From Pelargonium x hortorum (taxonomy: Eukaryota > Streptophyta > Magnoliopsida > Geraniales > Geraniaceae): DNA of 32,466 bases. The translations under genes and the position numbers were made by a program. The DNA lies in NCBI GenBank assembly GCA_036897525.1, contig JAYMTJ010000095.1, positions 1-32,466 on the forward strand, given 5' to 3'. Below the pieces are notes generated by a model. The model saw only the letters and a list, made by a program, of their open reading frames with translations. It ran no database searches and was not told where the DNA came from. Positions 1 to 9,322 of this stretch are shown piece by piece. Position 1 is the first letter of the stretch. Every line of letters begins with the position of its first letter.

Positions 1-2257
1 GAATTTAGACTAATTCCCTATTTTAAGTTGTTTAACGAGTACAGAAACCTGTTATTTACTAGGTATTTGTACTTGTAAAAGTTCCAACCCGTACTAACAT
101 CCCTTGTATACTAAAGCTCTGCATGGAGGAAGACACTGACTAAAGCCTTAGGTACAAATGCCTATAAATCTTGAACTTAAAGGAACACTTTTACTAACTA
201 ATATTAACTTGGAAATGAACCTATAACTTATTAGGAGTTTCCTAATATATATAAATTCTTGCCCTTGTCGAAAGTTCCGTAACTTATTATTTATAAGGGA
301 ATATCTAACTTTTTTGGATACGAGAGTTTCTTAACATACTATAACTATTGGATTGGTCCGTAGAGCCCCCAGTGAAACTAAGAGACACATATTCCCAGCA
401 ATCATTAGTGACTTGATTTAACTTAAGGGAACCTGTATGAACTACAAACAAAAGGAATATGTATTAAAGAGTGATATCACTTGCTACATGGCACAATTCT
501 TATAGAAGTTTGCCGGCTTAAATCGGTGGATATACCACGGCCCCATCCAACTATCAGGTATCCAGATTAGGAATTCGAGTGGCTTAACACATTAACTACA
601 AAGTAATCCTTTTAACAAAAAAGAATGCACTTAGTTACCCCAGCCAGGAGACTCCTAGTAAGACACCGGCGGCATTTTAAAAACAAATAACCGTCGAAAG
701 CACTTTTTTGATAACATCCTTAAAGGGTCGAAAATCTACGCAGCTTATTAGATTTTGTTTAGTAAGTAATTTGCAAAAGCTTATCGTAGAAACCTTGGAT
801 TACCCTGTGTATAACAAAGTTTGACTTTATACGTAATAAATAGACTTAGTTGTAAAGGAGATAGAAAAGAGATTTAGGTGAACAACGCCCCACTAGGAGT
901 TCCCTATGCGCGTAAGACGTATTAGAATTACAAGCTTAGTTTAAAAACTTTTTTTTTTTAAGTCTTTCTTTTAGAGCTTATAAGAAGGAAACACAGTATA
1001 TCTCAAAAACTACTTCTATACTTTGTGATTGAAGTTGAAGAGAGAATAAATAATTAATCTAAAACTTTCCAGATTTCAACTAGGCTCAGGATACCTATTA
1101 TTAAAAGAAAGGCAAGTACTCCTGTCTCTTTGTATTGTATATTGTAAGGAACCTTTTGTATATCTAAGGCTTTATCCCATCATGAGTAGCGCAAAGTACG
1201 TAACTTAGTAGTTAGTGTTTAAGGAGATACTACCCTTTTGAAAAGGATCCGGGAAATTCTAAATAGCTGCGGTGGGTTTCTAATTATTAACTCTGCGTTC
1301 TCTATAACCTATTAGAACATGGAAAAAACCCTAAATTAACTCTATCTACTATCAGTTCTTTCCTCTCATTATTCCTTAATTTGAAACTTTTACCTCATCA
1401 AAGTACCCCATTAGTATACCACAAGCAAGACCAAGACCTAACCAATTTCCAATTACAAGAAGTTTGACTATAGACTGAGTATAATGACAGACAAAAAATA
1501 GACTACAACTAACAACCCTGAAAACAACAGATTCTGGGACCTTCTTTCCGAAACGAAGCCCAACAAAAAGTATTGCCCTTCGGCTTTGTTAAATGAAGTA
1601 CTCAAACTATACAGATTTTCCATTAGAAAAGATATCTATTTATAGTTATGGATAGATACAAAACGAAATCTACTATATTATATAGACCTTTCTTTATAAG
1701 GATATAATAGAAAAACTCATTGAAAACAGCCTTCAGTTAGTTAGCTCCTTTCTTTGTTCGTAATTAAGTTTTTTGAAACAGCCTCTCTTTCTTTAGTTGA
1801 TGGAGGTGAAATATACTATATAGTTTCCAGTATTAAAAATGAAACTATCTCTTAGAATTTCTTGTAAAGTTGGTATTCATTTCTTAGGTCTGAACTTAAA
1901 GGGAAAAATCTAATGCAATTTCTGCTTATGTCGTATCGTATTAAGTTAAGTGTTTATGGGAAGCAAGTACTTTTTAAAGGACCCCCTTTTGAGTATTATT
2001 AGCATTATTTAAGGCAAAGGGAGGGTTACCCATATTCTGTAAACCTTTTTGTTTAGATAGAGTACAACCTCTTTAGATGTTAGAGGTTTTGTAAGAAGCG
2101 CTCCTTCTTGGTATCAGAAAAGACAGTCGAGTCTTAATTTTTAAGGTACTCCATAATAAGCAAGGAAATCCAAGCGGAATTTCATAACAATTAGAATATT
2201 TATTCTTTATAAACTTTAGTTAATGTGTAATAATAGAAAAAGTTCAGAAGTATATCC
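1..2257. other. Non-coding stretch, no recognisable gene
   Basis: No open frame of 60 codons or more occurs here, and stops are dense in all six frames. What can be seen are short quasi-palindromes: a hairpin at 230-246, AGGAGACTCCT at 646-656, AAGGAACCTT at 1146-1155, AAAAGGATCC at 1241-1250 and AAAGGACCCCCTTT at 1976-1989. There are also T and A runs such as 950-959. I saw no tRNA or rRNA signature. The stretch looks like organellar intergenic DNA. Short rRNA fragments of the kind dinoflagellates use could be missed by eye. Confidence 0.6.
230..246. repeat. Perfect 7-bp hairpin with 3-nt loop
   Basis: ATTAGGA and TCCTAAT are perfect reverse complements separated by GTT. This is one of the cleanest members of the AGG...CCT palindrome family scattered over the window. 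It has no T run after it on either strand, so nothing marks it as a transcription terminator. The function is unknown. Confidence 0.7.
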
Positions 2258-2330
2258 TATATAAGAGAAAAGTCTTTAGCTATTTCAATTCAATATATTT
2301 TACAGTCTTCCATATAAGAGAAAAGCTTTA
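2258..2330 (+). promoter_or_regulatory. Paired TATAAGAGAAAAG boxes, plant-mitochondrial promoter-like
   Basis: The 14-mer ATATAAGAGAAAAG occurs at 2259-2272 and again at 2312-2325, 53 bp apart. Both copies are followed by CTTTA, with one extra T in the first. Each contains TATAAGAGA, which fits the nonanucleotide YRTAAGAGA around dicot mitochondrial transcription starts, where the commonest form is CRTAAGAGA. An AT-rich stretch precedes both. Against promoter function, no gene lies within 4 kb downstream and this organism may not be a plant. The duplication is directly visible; the promoter reading is an inference. Confidence 0.25.
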
Positions 2331-3019
2331 CTTACCCCTGACGGGTTCAAAGAGGATTAAAACTGGTTACCAATAGTACAATGCCGGAGATTCAATCTAT
2401 TGTAGTCCCTTTATTTACCATAAAAGAACAGCCCCGTTATAGAAAATAGAAAAAAAAGCAGGTGTTTTCTACTACCTTAATTTGAGAAAAGTAACATAAA
2501 AAGAATTAGTTAAAATAAGAAAAGGCTCCTAAGTTAAACTCACCCCTTTAATACGGCAACAGGAGAACTCTCGTACTGACAGTTACACGGGCTTTTTTAG
2601 AGTATTTAGTTAGCTGTTAGAAAAAAGAAGTAAACAGTACAGACCTAGATAAACCTTACCCAAAGCCCTTTCAAATGCAAATCCTGACTCGATTGTAAAG
2701 TCTTCTTTATCTTTTCATTAAAAAACTTGCTCTGAAACCACCCTTACTTAAAACAATTTCTATACAGTTATTAAAGCTGAAAGAGTAATATCCCCAATCC
2801 ACAAGATCATAAAGACTTTCACTTGAGCTTAATCCTTGGAATTCCTAAGCCCCCAAAGAAAGATTTCCCTACACTTAAATTCCTTATCTTTCTAGGTCCG
2901 TTAACTTGTAAGAATTGAAGGGCAGTAGATTTTTCTGTTTAATTAACCTCTTTGAAATTCGATTTACTATATTTATTATTTACCTTTCTCCCTCACTTTT
3001 CTAAGCTTAGCTAGCAGCC

Positions 3020-3029
3020 GGGGATCCCC
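3020..3029. repeat. Perfect palindrome GGGGATCCCC
   Basis: This is a 10-bp perfect palindrome immediately followed by CTTTTGGG. It is the most GC-rich example of a recurring GGGGATCC(C)TTTT theme also seen near 5156, 15782, 20656, 21925 and 31484. It stands out sharply in an AT-rich background. No function can be assigned. Confidence 0.7.
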
Positions 3030-5414
3030 CTTTTGGGTTTCCTTATTAGACATTAGACTACGGTTCTCGTTTTCACCGGTTTATAGAAACGATCTGCTTA
3101 TTCATGAATATACAGAGGATATAGACGCTGTGCCACTTCGCGGGTATGCTTAAAAAGTCAAAGTTTTAACATTAATAGAAGTTCCCCGTAGCTACAAAGG
3201 GCCTAAAACTAAAAGCACTAGCAAGAATTATTATTTTATTTAGTCTCTCATCAAAGGCGTTTCCTAAGGGATTTAATGCTTATCTAATTCTTTGGCAACC
3301 AAGTGTATTAAAGTAAAGAAATTTTCTCTTACTTTACAGTTATTTATCTTTATTATGTAGATTTTAGAATGGATCTACTTTATATTATAAGAGTTGGGTA
3401 CTAGTAATTCCTTACACTTAAGACTAAGAGCTTAGAATACTTTTATTTGTAAGCGTCCCTCTATTGTGTATTGCTAAGAGATAACCTACCTATTTCTTAA
3501 ATGTATTTGGAGAAACTTAGGAATTCTAATAAAAATGCACAAGGAACCCCCCCGAAAATTTTCTCCTTTATCACTTTATTGAGATTGAGACTAAACTATC
3601 TTCTTGAAGTTACTTTCTAAAATGACTGACTCTGGGAGTACTTGTTTTTGCTGTCCCTTAGTGGGTTAATTTCCTTTTGAATTGTGCTTTGCTTTCCTCG
3701 GCTTTAGGTATAAATCCCTTTACTTTAAATCTAGGAGGAAGGGCTTCCAGTGTCAAAGACTAAGGCGAGTTGATGTGCCCGGTGTTGTTGTATATAACTC
3801 AAAGTGAACGGGCCTGTTACAGCTAAATTAAATATAAGTATGTAATGTAGAAATGAGATAGCGCTATAGGATTGTAAAGTAATAAGGATTCTAAAATTTT
3901 ATTTCATTTTTAGCTAGGGGCCTCCTTAATAAACAAAACCTATCTCTTAAAAAAAAGTATTCTAATAATAGCCGGATTAGATATAGGAAGGAAACCTTTA
4001 AAACTCTTTCTTTGTCAAACAGAATATGTGCCCTTCGGGAACTCCATTAGATCTGGAAAATAAATGGAAAGAGTTTCTAGATTCTTTTTTAAAAAATGCT
4101 TGTTACTGACTCTTGCTTTTGAAGCGTTACTACTTCTTTAACTTTATTACGGGCTCAGGGATTAAGGAAGTAAAGAGTTCTTCTTTATTTTATTTTCCAA
4201 ACTCTAAGTTTTTAGTTTTTCTTAGTTAATCTTTTCCTATTATATAACTAATTCAACACCTATCCATGCCATGCCGGCTTATTAAGTTCTTGTGTGACAA
4301 AAATGACCTAACTAGGACTCCTGAGTGAGACAGTTAGACCGGGAATTCACAAAGACTCTAATACCAAAGACTTTAGTCGATATATGAGGAATCCGGATAT
4401 TATTGGGATAAATAAAAGAGCTATAACTCTTCCTAACTCCTAGCACATAAGCTATAACTCAAGTAACCTTTGAATTCTGAATTACTTTATTACTTTGACA
4501 ATAGTGTTTCGGGACTGATGAGACTTGTGAACTCACAGCTTCCACCCTTGAAGTACCCTCAAATTGAAGTACTAAAACTTAGGCTTACACATAGCAATAA
4601 TTTTAATATTTTTGCATAACCAGTGTAGTGCTTTTTTTTTAGAGTTTTCCTCGAATAAATAAAATAGTGTAAGAAAAAGGCGAAGGAGGTCCTCTATATT
4701 CAGCTGATTTTTCGGATCAGAAGAATGAATAAGCAGGATTTAGTACAAGAAACTCTTAGATCTAACTTAGAAATTAAGCAATATGCTTAGCGCTTCGAGT
4801 AGATTAAGTCTCCTGAATTTATAGGTTCTTGTATTTTGTCTCTGAAATCTGTAAGGTATTCTAAGTCCTGTGATAATCTTTTAAGGGGTCCCATCATAAG
4901 GTATAGCTTGTTGGTTTATATCTCTTTGACTGCTTTTCTCCTGATATCTATAAAAAGAAAATTCTATTTATATACGTATATTGAAGGATTCCACTCAAGT
5001 ACCCCAAGAAATATTTAGTATCTCACGGGTTTTGAATTAGATTCAACATTCAGGGAATACAGGGGGGCTCGATAACTTTGTGTAAAGTAAAGGGAATGAA
5101 ATGACTCAGTTAGGCAGAGGATTATAACACAAAAGTATTCACTAAGCTTGGAACTGGGGATCCTTTTTTTCTCGACAATACCCTGGTAAAGTCAAATATT
5201 AAGAATAACTTCATTTTTATACACTCACGCTTCAATTCGAAAAAGAAAAGATATTGGAACTTCCTATACTGCTTCTGGTTCTGCTTTATATTGCAATGGG
5301 TTTGTAGAGATTCAATTCATATTATATTAGTTAAACTGGGTATTTAATAAATAGAATTTGATGTTAATGCAGTCAGTCAATTCCGGCCTATTCTGGAACC
5401 CTTATTAGATTAGG

Positions 5415-5430
5415 TATATATATATATATA
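5415..5430. repeat. (TA)8 dinucleotide tract
   Basis: Eight uninterrupted TA units, preceded by AGG and followed by ATAAT. It is a simple-sequence tract that is likely variable in length, with no associated gene. Confidence 0.85.
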
Positions 5431-6545
5431 ATAATCAAGAAAAAGGATTTTTTAGACACAAAAATGACATAGAAGCTTTTAAAGAATGTATAGAAGTTCT
5501 AATTAAAGGGGTTTGGTATCGAAATGCAGTCTACCAAGCCTCAGCCTGGCCCAAGGAACCCCTAAAAAGTACCCTGCTTTTCTAAGAGTAGAATAAATTT
5601 AGAGTAGTTAATATCGTCTTTATCCAAGTATTCGTACTCTATTTGATATAGTATTTTCAATTGTTAATTACTATTTTTTACTCTTTAGATTTAGATATCC
5701 CAGATAGTTTGTGTTTATCGGAATATTAAAGTGTCTTCTCCTGCTACTTCTCTTTTCGACATCTTTGTTTTGTAGAAAAAAAACCTACTTTTAGAAAATG
5801 TTGATTTTTGCGCATGTTTCATGGCTAACATTTTCTATTCACACTCTATTACTCTATTTAAGATTAAGAAGCACTAACTCAGCTATTCGCTTTGAACAGT
5901 TTCTTTTAGATTGACAAGGCATACGACGTATACAAGGGCTCTTTCCTTTCTTTCTGGACCTAATTCCTAATTTTAGAAGCATATCTTTTCTTTTACTTTG
6001 TTATTGATGGCTCAAAATTTTTCATTAAATCTGTGTATATATACGAAATAAGGTTCTCCTATTTACCGAAAGAATAACTGCTTCCGTAAAGAAAAGCATT
6101 CCTTTCGTTTAGGTAATTCCTTAGTACTTCTTTTGCACAGTATCCATAAAAAGCTACCTGATCAGATCCTGACATGTATGAAAACTACAAAACATCCTTC
6201 GTTAGAAACAAGAATACGTTTTACTATAAAGGGGGCCACTAAAACTAAAAGAAAAGCTTTTTAATTCATACTTTACGGAGACTCTTTTAGACAGTATAAA
6301 TGAGCCGGTTTTCTTTATATTTACTTGCCCCAATCCTGGTTATATACTATGATACTATTCCTTTATTCAATTTATTCTTAATAAATTCACTTACTCCAGA
6401 GCTATGCATTGAGTTCACGGGGTATAGGCAAGACTTTTTTTTCATTCATGCATGTTATAGCTAGCTAGTTAATGAAAAGTTATACGCGATAAAATCCCCT
6501 ATTTAAGAGTTCTTCTAAATTTATATATTAGGAGCAGGAAATACA

Positions 6546-6986
6546 ATGGATTTCTTGGAAGCTCGTGACGTTTTGTGGTTTAGATACGGAATTAGTTGCA
6601 ACTGGAGCTTCTTTTTCTTCCAAAAGGACCCCCTTTCTCAGTCTACAAGATTTCGACGTCTTTTCGGGAGTTCAACACTAGATCTTAAACACAAAGCACT
6701 AACAAACATATACAGAGTCCATTTAGGAGTTAAGCTTCCTGCGAAACTATTAGAAAGAAGTAGAGAAGGCCTTGCTGCAGCAGTTGTACTACGAAATAAG
6801 GATTTTGGAAGAACTGTAATGGTCAAGAAAAGCTTGAGTCTTGTTTCATGCGCCAGCTACTTTAAACAGATTCTCAACTTAGACAAGGGAACCTCTAGTT
6901 TCTTCGGATACAGTAGTAATAAGGGTGCTTTTAATAGAAATTTTAGTCGACTTTTTACGTTAGACGAAATGCAGGCTACTCTCTAA
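6546..6986 (+). CDS. Unrecognised 146-codon open frame (hypothetical protein)
   Basis: This is the longest open frame in the window and the only one long enough to be unlikely, though not impossible, by chance. It starts at ATG, with GGAG at 6531-6534 eleven bases upstream and a second purine-rich GCAGGAAA just before the start, and it ends at TAA. The product is basic and has no predicted membrane helix. An N-terminal aromatic patch (SFFFF, about residues 21-25) is followed by an Arg-rich run (residues 35-39), a mid-section LLERSREGLAAAVVL (about 67-82), then RNKDFGRTVMVKKSL (about 83-97). I do not recognise the family. A weak likeness of the middle part to the C-terminal region of ATP synthase alpha was considered and is too poor to use. 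The frame also runs through two copies of the GG-CC palindrome motif that litters the non-coding DNA (6623-6636 and 6886-6893), which argues that it may be fortuitous. Confidence 0.3.
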   Translation: MDFLEARDVLWFRYGISCNWSFFFFQKDPLSQSTRFRRLFGSSTLDLKHKALTNIYRVHLGVKLPAKLLERSREGLAAAVVLRNKDFGRTVMVKKSLSLVSCASYFKQILNLDKGTSSFFGYSSNKGAFNRNFSRLFTLDEMQATL

Positions 6987-7144
6987 ATCATAGAACAGAA
7001 CAAAGAATCCTAAATCAAGCTATTTCTTATAGAAAGACTTTACTTTTGACACCCCCACAAAAGAACTATAGCTAGGATTCCAAAATAGGCAACGAAAAGA
7101 AAGTACTATCAAAATACTATTTATTATGTGTTAACCTTCTTCGG

Positions 7145-7230
7145 ATGAGTCGGTAACAAGGACGAATACAAGACTATCTAGGGTTCAATCCTCTTTTTTT
7201 TTCGATAAGCACAACTAAGCCAAGAGGAAT
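7145..7230 (+). repeat. Diverged ~85-bp repeat, copy A
   Basis: This segment aligns with 24130-24214 in the same orientation. Shared blocks, in order, are ATGAGT, AATACA, ACTATCTA, AATCCTC, TTTTCGATAAGCA and GAGGAAT. The first 60 or so bases align without gaps; a T-run differs in length (11 T here, fewer in copy B). TCCTC at 7189-7193 can pair with GAGGA at 7224-7228, and this pairing is kept in the other copy. It resembles no tRNA: GGGTTCAATCC looks like a T arm but no acceptor or D arm can be found around it. A structured RNA fragment or a dispersed organellar repeat are both possible. Confidence 0.6.
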
Positions 7231-7256
7231 TCTCCCTTACCTTAAACTAGAAAACA

Positions 7257-7430
7257 TCTCATAGCTATTACTATCTAGAACTCTAAGATTCTACTCTCTA
7301 TTATTACATTACTATAGAGTACATTAATACACTATAACTATATCTATATTAACATATTAGCTACTCTATTACTAAAATAGACTCTATATATATTCTCTCT
7401 AGTACTATAACTATAGAATACAGGAATACA
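7257..7430. repeat. Cryptic simple sequence rich in ACTAT/CTATA, G-poor
   Basis: The tract is built from degenerate ACTAT, CTATA and CTCTA words without an exact repeating unit. Guanine is strikingly scarce on the plus strand: in 7261-7380 I count about 7 G against 21 C. It begins about 25 bp after repeat copy A. The pattern fits slippage-driven expansion. It holds no gene. Confidence 0.65.
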
Positions 7431-8641
7431 TTAGTTCCATTAGAACAATTAGCTTAGCTCAATAACTCAGGGAATACTGCTTACTCCCTTATTTTTTAGA
7501 TAGATACAAGTATCCGATAAACATGAGTAATTTGCATGCTAAAAAAACCATTGGTTCTCAGTATAGGTATACTATATATATATAAGAGCTTGTCGAGACG
7601 GGTAAATAAATTAGTACCCTCCATTCCATGAGAAAGTAAAGCGATTTTCTTAGACTATTCCCTCTTTATACTTATCTAAAATTAGCAGAGGAGTTACTGT
7701 AGAATGTATTGAAAGATCCGTAGATTCTGGGTCTTTTAAGAGAGTATCCGTTCGTTGTTAAACCTATATTAATTAACGGGTCACTAGATTTTGATATATT
7801 TATGATAAAGCATCTATCTGTTAAAATAAAACACAGAATTTTAGCTTATAGAAGGACTCTTTGTTTATTATACCTGCGCTTGTGATTCGGCGCTTGTAAT
7901 TTCTTTTATAATTATTAAGTTAAGGATATCCAAGTGTTAAGCTTCAGGTTTCATTTAAGTGCAAGGGTTCCTAAGGACGATAGATTGCACTCTAAATCTA
8001 TGGTAGTAGAACAATACAAAGGCTGGAAAATCCATAAACTAAACCTTGTAAGGAAAAAAAAGAAAGAGTTCATATATAATACACACAAGTATTCCCGAGG
8101 AAAAGATATACCTCTTTCGGATAATCCATGAGCTAGTATAGTAAATAAAAGTGGATTCTTAAGCACGAATAGGTTCTTTACTAAAGGCATTCTAGGCGCT
8201 GAAACCTCTATATTACCGGGAATTGAACATCTTACTTTTCATTTTCTTTTAAGCGGAACCCTTTTTCTTAGAGTTTTATTACCGAATTCATTTATTAGTG
8301 GATGCCTATAAGGATTTAACCCTCGTATAGAATTCAGTCAGCATTATGGCTTTATTTAGAATTTATAGTCTCGTTTTTTAGGAATCTAAATTCCAGCAGA
8401 GGTGAGGGTATAGGTACTTAGTAAGAAAAGTTCTCTGGGCACTTCGAGTTTTGCCGGGTACTTTTGAGTGAGAGGCATAGCAATGGTTCAGGAACTTATA
8501 AGTAGAACGCCATTCGTCCATTGCAGGAGTTTTTGATAACACTTTTAGATATGCACAGTACAGACTCCCGCTTGTATTTTAAAATTTCCCAATTATGAAC
8601 CTGAATACTAGATTACTAAACTAAAAAATGGCTCTCCCGAC

Positions 8642-8654
8642 CCCTTTTAAAGGG
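8642..8654. repeat. CCCTTT/AAAGGG hairpin
   Basis: CCCTTT and AAAGGG are separated by a single T, giving a near-perfect 13-nt quasi-palindrome. It belongs to the AAGG...CCTT family in inverted sense. It is not followed by a T run. Confidence 0.6.
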
Positions 8655-9300
8655 AATATATAGTAGAAAAGCTTGCAATAAAAGGGGAGAAATCGAAGAG
8701 GCGAGTTGTTTCTCTATATATATTCTAACCTTTGACTGGACATAGCATTCTTTCAACATCTAATAAATTAAATTGTTCTATTCAATATTTGGAAACTTAT
8801 TCAAAATGTACAGCATAAACTTAGTGTTAAGATAAATACTTGTGCTATAAACAGCCCTTTTAACTCTAAGGTAAAACTCATATTATCGCTTACTTGCCAA
8901 AAGGGGGCATGTTGTGCTATAATGTGGAGCTAAGTACAGGCTTTACCGGGTTAGGGGATTCAAAACATAGGGACTTCGACTTCCAAAGCAAATCTACTAG
9001 ATAAAGAAAATATCGTATAACTTAACTAATATATTTAAATTATTCCGTTTATCAAGATTTTAGGACAACTAGGCTTCAACTCGAGCTTCTTCCCGACCTA
9101 AACTTCGGTTATTGCTCAGTATTTTGGAGAAACTAAACTAAGAGGATATATAATCTTATAGATTAAGGAAATAGAGCTTCAACCTTGATAATTATTATAA
9201 AGAATTAATACTGTAGTAAACTTGCACCCTGAAATTATGAAAAAACCAAAGGGTTACATTTACATTACATTAATACACAATTTTATATGCCGAAATCAAA

Positions 9301-9322
9301 AAGGACCTTATGATAAGTCCTT
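9301..9322. repeat. AAGGAC/GTCCTT hairpin with inner TTA/TAA stem
   Basis: AAGGAC (9301-9306) pairs with GTCCTT (9317-9322). Inside, after one bulged C, TTA pairs with TAA around a TGA loop, so nine pairs form with a single bulge. This is one of the longer stems in the window and carries the AAGGAC core common to many short palindromes here. Confidence 0.6.

Larger units (their letters stand above)
2331..6545. other. Non-coding stretch, no recognisable gene
   Basis: The only frame of 60 codons here (4836-5018, plus strand, TTG start) has unremarkable composition and resembles nothing I know, so I do not call it. Visible structure comprises the palindrome GGGGATCCCC at 3020-3029, GGAACC cores at 3543, 5395 and 5555, GGGGATCCTTTT at 5156-5167 and a (TA)8 tract at 5415-5430. 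The last 200 bp before 6546 are AT-rich with no clear promoter. No tRNA or rRNA motif was found. Confidence 0.6.

Noticed and set aside
176-200. AACTTAAAGGAA resembling the SSU rRNA 907 region
   Set aside because: The following TTGACGG is absent, and AAAGGAA words are common throughout this window.
3970-3990. GGATTAGATA resembling the SSU rRNA 784 region
   Set aside because: Identity stops after ten bases where the conserved CCC should follow, and no flanking rRNA sequence is present.
6638-6826. Minus-strand frame inside the 146-codon frame
   Set aside because: It is the shadow of the longer plus-strand frame and has no independent support.
7180-7195. T-arm-like GGGTTCAATCC in repeat copy A
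   Set aside because: The matching positions in copy B read AGGCTGAATCC, which breaks the T loop, and no other tRNA parts are present.
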